Of a stretch of 9,144 nucleotides of DNA, positions 1 through 7,655 are shown piece by piece. Position 1 is the stretch's first letter; each line of letters begins with the position of its first letter. Both the position numbers and the translations under genes were made by a program. Source of the DNA: Phycisphaerae bacterium (GTDB taxonomy: Bacteria; Planctomycetota; Phycisphaerae; UBA1845); NCBI GenBank assembly GCA_028277545.1, contig JANQGB010001105.1:1-9144 (forward strand). Reading direction: 5' to 3'. The notes beneath the pieces were generated by a model. It had not been told where the DNA came from. It ran no database searches and saw nothing but the letters and a program-made list of their open reading frames with translations.

Positions 1-203
1 TACCACGACCTCGGCAAGCTGATATTCGCCTTCGTCGTCTTCTGGGCCTACATCGCCTTCTCGCAGTACATGCTGACCTGGTACGCCAACATCCAGGCGG
101 TCTCCTCCGGGATGTTGGCGTACCAGATCAGCATGTACTGCGAGAAGGCGATGTAGGCCCAGAAGACGACGAAGGCGAATATCAGCTTGCCGAGGTCGTG
201 GTA
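1..203. repeat. Long near-perfect inverted repeat (fold-back) at the window edge
   Basis: Bases 1-94 are the reverse complement of bases 110-203 with one mismatch (C at 77 against T at 127). The 15-base centre (95-109) is itself partly self-complementary. The right arm is ordinary actF coding sequence on the minus strand. The left arm therefore repeats the same actF codons in plus-strand sense (reading YHDLGKL from base 1). A natural gene does not contain 94 bases of its own mirror image in the middle of a conserved transmembrane segment, so the most likely origin is a snap-back chimera from amplification, library preparation or assembly at a contig end. The single mismatch changes an Ile codon to Thr in the left arm, which could reflect a sequencing error or a strain variant. 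A real inversion in the cell is possible but less likely. Confidence 0.93.
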
Positions 204-956
204 GTGCTCCACCGTGATGGCCTTGGTCAGGCGCCCACTGCGCTGGACCGCAAACACTACGAGCGTCAGCAGGGCAAAGAACCCGACCACGCAGCCGGAG
301 AAGTAGTAGACCCCGAAGATGGTGCTGAACCAGTGGGGGTCTAATGACATCAACAGGTCAAACGCGGCGAAGGTGACTGTCACTCCGTACAGCAGCATGG
401 CGGGAGCGCTGAACCGCTGCATGCGGTGCGTAAGACTGACGTCGCCGGATTGGTCCTGCCGGATCGAACTGGTCAGGAAGAAGCGGGCCAGCAGTACCCA
501 CACCCCGAAGTAGATCGCCATCCGCACAACGAAGAATGTGGGGTTCAGGTAGGCGCTCTTGCCTTGCAGCAGGGCGTCGGCGGCAACCACGTCGGCATGG
601 GTCCAGTGGTAGAGCTTGCCCATCCCGATGACCACCAGGACAGCCATCCCCGCCAGCCAGAACAGGTTCGCGGCGATGCCCTCCGCCAGGCGGCGTACCA
701 CCACGCTCCAGCCGGACCGGGTCAGGTGCTGCAGGATGACAAAGAACAGCGCACCCAGTGACAGGCTGAGGAAGAAGCAGAAGCTGACCAGGAAGGAGTG
801 GAAGAACCGCTCGCCCCCATGGTCCGACGCCAGGCCGATCACGGCTGCCGCCGCCAGCCCGACGCCACCCACTATCGCCGCCAGCCGGAAGGCCTTCTCG
901 CCGGCCGGACCCAGGTGGCGGTCTTCTTCCAGGATGTTTACCGGCTTGTATCGCAC
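48..956 (-). CDS. actF: ActF, NrfD-like membrane subunit of Alternative Complex III (3' end lost)
   Basis: Integral inner-membrane subunit of ACIII, paralogous to ActC. It packs against ActC and is thought to help form a proton path, but it is not the main quinol site. The visible protein shows about seven hydrophobic helices (near residues 24-43, 53-75, 92-113, 141-162, 185-206, 214-240 and 256-278) and the conserved family stretch FWAYIAFSQYMLIWYANIPEET. The start is GTG at 956, preceded by AGAGAGG at 969-963 with six bases of spacing and lying 12 bases after the actE stop. The frame closes at a TAG at 48-50, but that stop and about the last 15 codons lie in the fold-back repeat. Genuine coding sequence ends near base 95, shortly after PEETAW. 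Family members usually have about 400 or more residues, so roughly the last quarter to third is missing because of the edge chimera, not through a natural truncation. Confidence 0.93.
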   Translation of the reverse strand: MRYKPVNILEEDRHLGPAGEKAFRLAAIVGGVGLAAAAVIGLASDHGGERFFHSFLVSFCFFLSLSLGALFFVILQHLTRSGWSVVVRRLAEGIAANLFWLAGMAVLVVIGMGKLYHWTHADVVAADALLQGKSAYLNPTFFVVRMAIYFGVWVLLARFFLTSSIRQDQSGDVSLTHRMQRFSAPAMLLYGVTVTFAAFDLLMSLDPHWFSTIFGVYYFSGCVVGFFALLTLVVFAVQRSGRLTKAITVEHYHDLGKLIFAFVVFWAYIAFSQYMLIWYANIPEETAWMLAYQVSMYCEKAM

Positions 957-968
957 AACAGACCTCTC

Positions 969-1610
969 TCAGCGCAGTTCATCCAGAATGTCGGCCGGCA
1001 CGTCTTCAACGTTGGCCCGTTGACTTCGCTGCAACGCCTGCAGATAAGCGACGATCGCCCAACGATCCTCCACCGGGATCTGGGCGCCGTGCCCGGGCAT
1101 GGTTCGGATGCCGTTGGTGATAGTGTTGAACAGGTGGCCTGGCGGTCGTTTGCGCGGTTCGTCCGCGTGGATCGATAGCGGCGGAACCCAGGTCGGCTCC
1201 TCCAGTTCCTCCGCCCGAACCGCCACGATGCCGCGGCCCGCTCCATCCAGGCCGTGACACGGCGCACAGAAGACGTTGTACCGCTCCTGTCCGCGCTCCA
1301 TGAAGGAGTTGGTCACCGGGACGGGGAAGGTGGTGGCCCACTGTCCGTCCACCTTGCCTCGATAATAGTGATCGTCGAGCTGCAGCTCGCCGCGCGCCAC
1401 CGTGCCGGGGACCGGCAGTCGCATGGCCCGTTGGTCTGCAAACATCGGATTCGACTGCTGTGCCTTGAAGCGAGGCTGATTGTCCATGTCGCCGAAAATG
1501 TGGACGCGCGGCTTGGCCGATTTGACCGCCCGAGCCCGGGCAATGAGGGCCGGCGGGATTAGAGCCAGGGCGGCGAGGATGATCAGGGCGTAGTTGAACC
1601 AGCGAGGCAT
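969..1610 (-). CDS. actE: ActE, membrane-anchored mono-haem cytochrome c subunit of Alternative Complex III
   Basis: Periplasm-facing class I-type cytochrome c subunit that takes electrons within ACIII and can pass them towards the terminal oxidase. The protein is 213 residues. An N-terminal hydrophobic helix (about 5-26) is followed by the family signature HIFGDMDNQPRFKAQ, then a single haem-binding CAPCH at residues 115-119 and a probable Met ligand in NGIRTMPGHG (Met171). The start at 1610 (MPRWFNY) is chosen because GGAGG lies nine bases upstream (1624-1620) and the actD stop is only four bases away. The frame stays open to 1685, but that would add 25 Arg-rich residues inside actD and bury the hydrophobic anchor. 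No Cys follows the hydrophobic segment, so this copy seems to be held by an uncleaved helix or secreted by a cleaved signal, not lipidated. Fourth to fifth gene junction in the operon; 12 bases before actF. Confidence 0.94.
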   Translation of the reverse strand: MPRWFNYALIILAALALIPPALIARARAVKSAKPRVHIFGDMDNQPRFKAQQSNPMFADQRAMRLPVPGTVARGELQLDDHYYRGKVDGQWATTFPVPVTNSFMERGQERYNVFCAPCHGLDGAGRGIVAVRAEELEEPTWVPPLSIHADEPRKRPPGHLFNTITNGIRTMPGHGAQIPVEDRWAIVAYLQALQRSQRANVEDVPADILDELR

Positions 1611-1614
1611 CCTC

Positions 1615-2187
1615 TCAATCCTCCACGGTTTCCACCGGCGATCCGCCCAGCGACTCGAGGAAGGCCTTGGTGCCCTCCTGGTCAAACTTGCGGTCGCGGG
1701 CCTCGACGCTGATAACGAACCGATCGGCGGTCACCCGGGCAAAGCGGCGGCTGCGAAACAGGGCGTGATACCACATCGGCAGGTTGTTGAGGGCCAGCAT
1801 GCCGAGGAAGGCGGTCAGGCACGCAAACAGAATAGTCAGCTCGAAGGCAACCGGAATGCAGGCCGGTATCGAGAACAACGGCTTGCCGCTGATAATGTAC
1901 GGGTAGTCAACCGCGTTAGTCCAGTATTGAAGACTCATCCCTCCCGCGCCGCCGATCAGACCCGCCAGGAAGACTAGCACGGGGAGCCGCGTCTCCCGCA
2001 GGCCCATCGCATCGTTCAGACCGTGAACCGGGAACGGTGTGTGGCAGTCCCAGCGGCGATAGCCGGCGTCGCGCACCTTCTCGGCGGCGGCCACCAGGGC
2101 ATCAACGTCGTCGAACTCGACCACGTAACCCCACAGCTTTCGCTCTGCCGGGGCGGGCGTCTGGGCTGCGTGTGCCGCGTCGCTCAT
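1615..2187 (-). CDS. actD: ActD, two-helix membrane subunit of Alternative Complex III (DUF3341)
   Basis: Small ACIII membrane subunit of the DUF3341 family, with no redox cofactor; it packs beside the ActC/ActF core and its exact role is not settled. The protein is 190 residues. A soluble N-terminal domain (about 16-66) contains LWGYVVEFDDVDALVAAAEKVRDAGYRRWDCHTPFPVHGLNDAMGL in short, a typical opening for the family ending in the PFPVHGLN motif at 51-58. Two transmembrane helices follow at about 68-88 and 110-133. The tail carries the conserved DRFVISVEARD near 155-165. The ATG overlaps the actC TGA as ATGA (2187-2184), and GGGAGG sits seven bases upstream (2200-2195), so it is probably translated both by coupling and from its own site. 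The length matches the family. Confidence 0.95.
   Translation of the reverse strand: MSDAAHAAQTPAPAERKLWGYVVEFDDVDALVAAAEKVRDAGYRRWDCHTPFPVHGLNDAMGLRETRLPVLVFLAGLIGGAGGMSLQYWTNAVDYPYIISGKPLFSIPACIPVAFELTILFACLTAFLGMLALNNLPMWYHALFRSRRFARVTADRFVISVEARDRKFDQEGTKAFLESLGGSPVETVED
1620..1624 (-). promoter_or_regulatory. Ribosome binding site deciding the actE start
   Basis: GGAGG on the minus strand, nine bases before the ATG at 1610 and embedded just before the actD stop codon. It supports the 213-residue ActE over the longer open frame that begins at 1685. Confidence 0.75.
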
Positions 2188-3671
2188 GATTTCGCCTCCC
2201 CTTCGCGGCCGGCGGCGGTCTGTTCGTCAGGATGCACCGGGTCACTCCAGTAGTCGCCCAGTCCTCGGTGGCCGTGTTTCTCCAGGTGGGCCTGCGGCAT
2301 GATGCTCTTGACCTCGGCCATGGCCACCATGGGCACGAACCGCAGGAACAGCAGGAACAAGGTGAAGAACAGACCGAAACTGCCGACCAACATCAGGATG
2401 TCGATGATGGTCGGCGAGAAGTAGCCCCAACTCGTTGGCAGGAAGTCCGCGCTCAGCGACGTCACGGTGATCACGAAACGCTCGAACCACATGCCGATGT
2501 TTACCAGAATGCAGACGCCCATCATGATCCACACGTTCGTGCGACACTTCTTGAACCAGAACAGTTGCGGCGCCAGCACGTTACAGGAAACCATGATCCA
2601 ATATGCCCAGGCATAGGGGCCGAGCGCCCGGCTGACGAAGGCGAACAGCTCGTAGGGGTTCCCGCCATACCAGGCAATGAAGAACTCGATACCGTAGGCG
2701 TAGCCCACCATGGACCCCGTAGCCAGGATGATCTTGGCCACGTTCTCCAAATGCCGCATGGTGATGATGTCCTTGAAACCGAACAACTGCCGGGCGGGAA
2801 TGGCCAGTGTCATGACCATGGCGAAGCCGCTGAAGATGGCCCCGGCCACGAAGTACGGCGGGAAGATGGTCGTATGCCACCCCGGAAGCTGGGCTACGGC
2901 GAAGTCGAAACTCACCACCGAGTGCACGCTCAACACCAGCGGCGTGGCCAGGGCTGCCAGCAGCAGGTAGGCCCGCTCGTACCGCAGCCACTGGCGGTTC
3001 GAGCCCCGCCAGCCCAGGGCCAGCAGCCCGTAGATGATTCGCCTGCGGCGTGTCGTGGCCCGATCGCGCACCGTAGCCAGGTCCGGGATCATGCCCATGT
3101 ACCAGAAGAGGGCCGAGACGGTGGCATAGGTGCCTACGGCGAAGACGTCCCACAGCAGGGGGCTGCGAAAATTGGGCCACATGTCCATCTGGTTGGGGAG
3201 CGGAGCCAGCCAGTAGGTGAACCAGATCCGGCCCACGTGAATGACCGGAAAGATGCCCGCGCACGCCACCGCGAAGATGGTCATGGCCTCGGCGAAGCGG
3301 TTGATGCTGGTACGCCATTTCTGCCGGAAGAGAAACAGGATGGCCGAGATCAGCGTGCCCGCGTGGCCAATACCGACCCAGAAGACAAAGTTGACGATCG
3401 CCCAACCCCAGCCCACGGGGCTGTTTACGCCCCACACGCCGATGCCCGTAGCCACCAGGTAGACAATCAGGCACAGCATCATGCCAGCCACCGAGGCAGA
3501 CACCGCGAAAGCGACGTACCACGCCCGGGTCGGCTTGGGGCGCTCAACCACCGCACACACCCGGTCGGTAATCGTGGTGAAGTCGTTGTCACCCAGGATC
3601 AGCGGCGCCCGGCGCGTCGGATCTTCGATCGTGTTATCGAGAAGCATCTTGTCTGCTGGAACCGTCGCCAT
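2184..3671 (-). CDS. actC: ActC, NrfD/PsrC-like quinol-oxidising membrane subunit of Alternative Complex III
   Basis: Polytopic inner-membrane protein of the NrfD/PsrC family and the expected quinol-oxidation site of ACIII, handing electrons to the ActB Fe-S clusters. The protein is 495 residues, a normal length, with about ten hydrophobic helices between residues 52 and 450. Polar residues stand inside helices in HVGRIW (His145), LLWDVFAVGTY (Asp175) and SFDFAVAQLPGWHTTIFPPYF (Asp256). Their spacing resembles the His/Asp set proposed for quinol binding and proton transfer in characterised ActC proteins; this match is from memory of the family, not from an alignment. The C-terminal 40-odd residues are soluble and His/charged-rich. 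The start ATG at 3671 is preceded by a purine-rich AGAGGAGAAGG (3694-3684), twelve bases away. There are 47 bases between the actB stop and this start, the longest internal gap in the operon, and a four-base overlap with actD. Confidence 0.96.
   Translation of the reverse strand: MATVPADKMLLDNTIEDPTRRAPLILGDNDFTTITDRVCAVVERPKPTRAWYVAFAVSASVAGMMLCLIVYLVATGIGVWGVNSPVGWGWAIVNFVFWVGIGHAGTLISAILFLFRQKWRTSINRFAEAMTIFAVACAGIFPVIHVGRIWFTYWLAPLPNQMDMWPNFRSPLLWDVFAVGTYATVSALFWYMGMIPDLATVRDRATTRRRRIIYGLLALGWRGSNRQWLRYERAYLLLAALATPLVLSVHSVVSFDFAVAQLPGWHTTIFPPYFVAGAIFSGFAMVMTLAIPARQLFGFKDIITMRHLENVAKIILATGSMVGYAYGIEFFIAWYGGNPYELFAFVSRALGPYAWAYWIMVSCNVLAPQLFWFKKCRTNVWIMMGVCILVNIGMWFERFVITVTSLSADFLPTSWGYFSPTIIDILMLVGSFGLFFTLFLLFLRFVPMVAMAEVKSIMPQAHLEKHGHRGLGDYWSDPVHPDEQTAAGREGEAKS
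2195..2200 (-). promoter_or_regulatory. Ribosome binding site of actD inside the end of actC
   Basis: GGGAGG on the minus strand, seven bases before the ATG at 2187. It lies within the last codons of actC, so actD has its own initiation signal in addition to the ATGA stop-start overlap. Confidence 0.75.
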
Positions 3672-3718
3672 TGTTTCGTGTCGCCTTCTCCTCTAACCGC
3701 TGCTGGTCCGGACGTTGG

Positions 3719-6700
3719 TTAATGGTGCGCCGGAGTCTTCTGTGCATTCGTGGTTGCCGGGCCCTCCGCCGCCGGGTTGCGCAGCTTGGCCAGATAGAGG
3801 TTTCGCGGCTTGACGTTCAGTTCACCCAGCATGGCGTAGGCCCGGTCCTCTGCCTGGGCGCGGGCCACGCGGCTGTCGGGGTCGTTCAGGTCGCCGAACT
3901 CGATGGCCCTCGTAGGGCACGCCTGGGCGCAGGCTGGTACGATCTCCCCGTCCGTGATTGCCCGGCCCTCGTTCTTGGCTTCTATCTTCACCGCGGTGAT
4001 TCGTTGCACGCAGAAGCTGCACTTCTCTATCACGCCGCGCTCGCGCACGGTCACCTCGGGGTTGAAGCTGAGTTTCTCGGTTTCGGTGAGATTCTTGTGG
4101 TTGTTGAACCAGTTGAACCGGCGGACCTTGTAAGGGCAGTTGTTGGCGCAGTAGCGCGTGCCGATACAGCGGTTGTACACCACGTCGCTTAGGCCCTCGT
4201 CGCTGTGCACGGTGGCGGCCACCGGGCATACCTGCTCGCACGGGGCGTTCTCACAGTGCTGGCACGCGACCGGCTGGTGGGCGACCTCCGGCGAGTCCGG
4301 CTCGCCCTTGAAGTAACGGTCGATACGCAGCCAGTTCATCTCCCGCCCGCGGTCGACCTCCTCCTTGCCCACGATCGGTATGTTGTTCTCAGCCTGGCAG
4401 GCTACCGCGCAGGCGCTGCACCCGATGCACTTGTTGAGGTCGATGGTCATCCCCCAACTATGGCCCTCGTCGTACTTCCTCTCCTCCCAGAGCGAGAGCA
4501 GCGGCGGATGGTGCACGGCGTGTTTGGCGAAGTCGGGGTGCTGCTTATACTCCTCCACCGTCCCCTCGCGGACGAGCATGCCCAGCCGTTCCTGGGTGCT
4601 ATCTTTGCCCACCTTGGTGTCGATCGCATGGTGGTCTTGCGTGCCAGCCAGCAGGTAGGTGCGGCCAGTCCTGACGATCTCCACGCTATTGAGAACGTCC
4701 ATCGCCGCGCTGGTGCGGAAGCGATAGGCATCGAACCCCGTGCCGTCCCCGACCCGCCCAGCGGCGGTCCGACCATAACCCACCGATATGGCCAGGGAGT
4801 CGTCCGCCTGCCCCGGCAGCACGAAGACTGCTATTTCCAACTCGCGATCACCGGCCCGCAGCATGACGACGTCGCCGCGCCGCAGGTCCAGGCGCTTGGC
4901 GGTCGCCGGGCTGATGGCCGCGGCGTTGTCCCAGGTGAGCTTGCTCAGCGGATCGGGCGTCTCCTGCAGCCAGCCGTTGTTGGCGAACCGCCCATCGTAG
5001 ACGTGGCTGTCTGCTGTGTAGACGACCTCCAGCCGGTGCCCGTCTGTGTTGCCGGGCCTGGTGGCCAGCTCACTGAGAGTCGCAGTCCAGGGCCCGCCCC
5101 GCGGCGAGGTCTTCACGGCAGGCCAGGCGCTGTCCTTCACCAACCCGTCGTGCAACACCTGTCGCCACCAGGTCTCGAAGTCCGTCCCGCCGCTTCGCGG
5201 CTCGAGTGTGCGGCGAACAACGTCGTGCGCCTTGGTGGTCTTGCCGCCTGCCAGTAGGGCCAGGACTTCGGTGGTCGTCCGCCCGGCGTACAGCGGCCTG
5301 ATGAGCGGCTGAACCACGCTGACCGTGCCGTCGTAGGCCCGGGCGTCGGCCCACGACTCCAGGTAGTGTGCCCGCGGAAGACGCCAGCGACACCGATGCG
5401 AGGTCTCGTTGGCATGTAGACTCAGGTGAATCGTGGTTTCGACCGAGTCCAGCCGCTCGCCGAAATTCAGATCGGCGGGCGCGTCAAACACCGGGTTGCC
5501 CCCGAGCACGAGCAACGTGGTGATTCTGCCCGCTTCCAGGTCACCCGCCAGGGCCGCTATGGCCTGGGTGTGGGTCGGTCGATCCGGGTCGATTTCCTCC
5601 GTGTAGCGCACCGTCTGCCCGGAATTACCGAGGGCCGCGTTCAGAACATGAACCAGGGCGTGAATCTCCGCGGGCTGCCGGTCACCGACCACCAGCAGGC
5701 TGCGGCCCCGCTCGGCAAGCAGGTCGCCGACCAGCGCCTCGACGAACTCGTCGTGCTGAGCTGCGTGGTCTGCGCCGGCCAGAACGGCCGAACGCAGGTC
5801 GCCGGGCATGTCCACACCGCGCCCGACCAGCTTGGCCGCTATCCGGCAGGCTATAGCTGGAATGTCACTCGATGGCACAGCCAGGCGATGGTCAGCCATG
5901 CTGCCGGTTACACTGAGTGTGCTCTCCACGGAGTACAGCCGGCTCATGGGCCGACCGTTGTCCAGGCGTTTGCCGGTCTTGTCGATGTCCCGGCCGGCTA
6001 CAAAATCCCGCGAGTACTGCACGGAGGCCGGATGGCTCATCAGCGGGTCCGCGTCCAGGCAGACGATTACGTCGGCCCGGTCGAGTGCCAAGTGCGTTCG
6101 GTAAACCCGGCCGAGGGCCTGCTGGGAGCCCGTTCGCTCGTTGTCGCGCGAGAGGGGCTCGTACTCGTGCCAGCTCGCCCGAGGATACGCCTTGAGAAAC
6201 CGGGCTCGCATGTCGGCCATGCTGGGCGAAGACGAGGTTTCGGCCAGCACCGCGAGGCCGGCGCCGCCGGTCATCCGGAGCGCGCCGAAATGCTCCTGAG
6301 CAAACTTCGCGAACTGATCCCAACTGCGCGGGAAGGTGCGTCCTCCCTGGGCTTCAGTAACGGCCGTGCTGCGGTCCGGGTCGTACAGCTCGAGTACGCT
6401 GGCCTGGCTGAAGGCGTCGGTCGCCCCGCGGTTGACCGGGTGATCGGGATTTCCCTCGATCTTGATGGGGCGGCCGTCGTAGCTGGTCACCAGCAGGCCG
6501 GCCGCCGCACCCTTCAACTCCATTGCCGTGGCGTACCGCACCGCCTTGCCGGGCGCGCGCCCGTCTGGGCGACGTCCGAAGGGGGCAATCTTTTCTTGGG
6601 GCCAGCGACAGCCGGACAGGCCGGCCATGGCCAGCGAGGCCCCCATCAGTTTGAGAAACCGGCGCCGCGACGGCGAAGTCAGAAGCTCCCCGGAGAAGTT

Positions 6701-6796
6701 GGGAAACTCACGCTCCACAAACTCGCGGAATTCCGGCGTATCGCCTAGTTCGTCCAGACTTCGCCAGTATTGTCGTCCCTCTGCGGGTTCATTCAT
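3719..6796 (-). CDS. actB: ActB, fused molybdopterin-fold and Fe-S subunit of Alternative Complex III
   Basis: Peripheral periplasmic subunit of ACIII that carries electrons from ActC to the cytochromes. The protein is 1025 residues. An N-terminal extended Tat leader (GRQYWRSLDELGDTPEFREF at 7-26, then SRRRFLKL at 43-50) ends in a lipobox-like AGLSGC (Cys63), suggesting Tat export and lipid anchoring. Residues of about 64-770 form the domain related to molybdopterin oxidoreductases, which in ACIII binds no Mo cofactor. Residues of about 779-1000 form an Fe-S domain with four Cys groups: 790/793/796/800, 845/848/853/857, 877/883/887 (Thr880 replaces a Cys, predicting a [3Fe-4S] cluster) and 926/929/956/960. 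The start at 6796 shares ATGA with the actA stop. No clear ribosome site is present, so coupling is likely; ATG 6805 is an alternative. The frame extends to 7015 but that part is inside actA and low in plausibility. Confidence 0.95.
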   Translation of the reverse strand: MNEPAEGRQYWRSLDELGDTPEFREFVEREFPNFSGELLTSPSRRRFLKLMGASLAMAGLSGCRWPQEKIAPFGRRPDGRAPGKAVRYATAMELKGAAAGLLVTSYDGRPIKIEGNPDHPVNRGATDAFSQASVLELYDPDRSTAVTEAQGGRTFPRSWDQFAKFAQEHFGALRMTGGAGLAVLAETSSSPSMADMRARFLKAYPRASWHEYEPLSRDNERTGSQQALGRVYRTHLALDRADVIVCLDADPLMSHPASVQYSRDFVAGRDIDKTGKRLDNGRPMSRLYSVESTLSVTGSMADHRLAVPSSDIPAIACRIAAKLVGRGVDMPGDLRSAVLAGADHAAQHDEFVEALVGDLLAERGRSLLVVGDRQPAEIHALVHVLNAALGNSGQTVRYTEEIDPDRPTHTQAIAALAGDLEAGRITTLLVLGGNPVFDAPADLNFGERLDSVETTIHLSLHANETSHRCRWRLPRAHYLESWADARAYDGTVSVVQPLIRPLYAGRTTTEVLALLAGGKTTKAHDVVRRTLEPRSGGTDFETWWRQVLHDGLVKDSAWPAVKTSPRGGPWTATLSELATRPGNTDGHRLEVVYTADSHVYDGRFANNGWLQETPDPLSKLTWDNAAAISPATAKRLDLRRGDVVMLRAGDRELEIAVFVLPGQADDSLAISVGYGRTAAGRVGDGTGFDAYRFRTSAAMDVLNSVEIVRTGRTYLLAGTQDHHAIDTKVGKDSTQERLGMLVREGTVEEYKQHPDFAKHAVHHPPLLSLWEERKYDEGHSWGMTIDLNKCIGCSACAVACQAENNIPIVGKEEVDRGREMNWLRIDRYFKGEPDSPEVAHQPVACQHCENAPCEQVCPVAATVHSDEGLSDVVYNRCIGTRYCANNCPYKVRRFNWFNNHKNLTETEKLSFNPEVTVRERGVIEKCSFCVQRITAVKIEAKNEGRAITDGEIVPACAQACPTRAIEFGDLNDPDSRVARAQAEDRAYAMLGELNVKPRNLYLAKLRNPAAEGPATTNAQKTPAHH

Positions 6797-7476
6797 CGAT
6801 GGCATGTGGAGCAGTTCGTTGAGGGTCTGATGTTGTTCCGTTCCACGAGTCGGCGTCCTTCTTCGAGTTGGTTGGCCACCGCGTAGCTCATGTTGGCCAC
6901 CTGGTCCACCGGCCGCACGAACTTCTCGGGGTGCCGGTGACAATCCAGACACCAGGCCATGCTGAGCGACTCCGCCTGGTGTACCACCTCCATCTTGTCC
7001 ACCCGGCCATGGCATGACACACAGCCGACACCCCGGTTTATGTGGGCGCTGTGATCAAAGTACACGTAATCCGGCAGATCGTGGACGCGAACCCACTCAA
7101 TGGGCATACCGCCGGCCGCACTCTCGCGTACCAGCGTAAGCTTGTCGCTGTCCTGCACCTTGATGTTGGTGTGACAGTTCATGCAGGTTTGCGTAGCGGG
7201 AACGGCAGCATGGGCCGCCTCTTCAACCGTGTTGTGGCAATAGCGGCAGTCGATGCCCAGGTCACCGGCGTGCTTGGCGTGGCTGTACGCCACCGGCTGC
7301 TCGGGCGCATAGCCAACGTCGGTGGTGTCGGGTGAAGCGCCGAAGGCAACCATCAGCACAACGTACGGAACTGCCAGCGCGGCTCCAAGACCGGCGACTG
7401 TGCGCAGTCGATTCGTCCACTTCGGGAAGACGAAAGGCTCCGGCTGACCCGCCAAAGTATCAGATCGTTCGTGCAT
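6793..7476 (-). CDS. actA: ActA, membrane-anchored penta-haem cytochrome c subunit of Alternative Complex III
   Basis: First gene of the operon; a periplasmic multihaem cytochrome that receives electrons from ActB and relays them outward. The protein is 227 residues. One N-terminal transmembrane helix (about 27-46) is followed by five CXXCH haem sites: CRYCH (77-81), CMNCH (98-102), CVSCH (152-156), CLDCH (176-180) and CSTCH (222-226). The last site falls one residue before the C-terminus. Several extra His residues in YSHAKHA, YFDHSAH and VVHQAES are candidates for the distal axial ligands of bis-His haems. The ATG at 7476 is the natural start for the anchor helix; the sequence just upstream has no strong ribosome site (a GGTGG about 11 bases away is the best). 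The five-haem count and the partner genes make the family assignment firm. The stop overlaps the actB start by four bases. Confidence 0.96.
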   Translation of the reverse strand: MHERSDTLAGQPEPFVFPKWTNRLRTVAGLGAALAVPYVVLMVAFGASPDTTDVGYAPEQPVAYSHAKHAGDLGIDCRYCHNTVEEAAHAAVPATQTCMNCHTNIKVQDSDKLTLVRESAAGGMPIEWVRVHDLPDYVYFDHSAHINRGVGCVSCHGRVDKMEVVHQAESLSMAWCLDCHRHPEKFVRPVDQVANMSYAVANQLEEGRRLVERNNIRPSTNCSTCHR

Positions 7477-7606
7477 ACTGATGGCGCCACCACTGGAGGG
7501 CGTCCATCCATAATCGGGACATCGCGTCCCGTCTGGGTTTCATTGTTACCGCTTCGTTTTCGGCCTTCTCACCGCACCGGACATCTCCGGTGCCAGTGTT
7601 GGTGGG

Positions 7607-7635
7607 ACTTTAGAGGGCTGGGACCGAGGGGTCAA
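7607..7635 (-). promoter_or_regulatory. Candidate sigma-70-type promoter of the act operon
   Basis: On the minus strand, TTGACC (7635-7630) is followed after exactly 17 bases by TAAAGT (7612-7607). These match the -35 and -10 consensus at five and four of six positions. Transcription would start near 7600, leaving a leader of about 124 bases before actA. The match is visible in the sequence; promoter activity is inferred, and sigma factor preferences of the host are unknown. Confidence 0.45.
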
Positions 7636-7655
7636 GTGCAAGCATTATTCGCCTC

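Noticed and set aside
1611..1685. Extra 25 codons at the 5' end of actE
   Set aside because: The extension is Arg-rich and inside actD, while the internal ATG has a strong ribosome site and begins at the natural membrane anchor.
2232..3722. A 496-codon open frame on the plus strand covering all of actC
   Set aside because: It is antisense to a clearly conserved membrane protein. Its product is rich in His, Gln, Pro and Arg with no recognisable domain, and such frames are common opposite GC-rich genes.
5426..6748. A 440-codon plus-strand open frame opposite actB, and a 350-codon one at 4205-5257
   Set aside because: Both are shadows of the GC-biased third codon positions of actB. Neither product shows a domain, signal or convincing start signal.
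3719..6796. ActB as a true molybdenum or formate/polysulfide-type catalytic subunit
   Set aside because: The neighbours ActA, ActC, ActD, ActE and ActF and the fusion of the two domains in one chain identify ACIII, in which this domain carries no Mo cofactor.
6797..7015. Extra 73 codons at the 5' end of actB
   Set aside because: This part overlaps actA in another frame, is Gly/Pro/Arg-rich, and precedes the normal ActB leader GRQYWRSLDEL. The ATGA overlap at 6796 is a better start.
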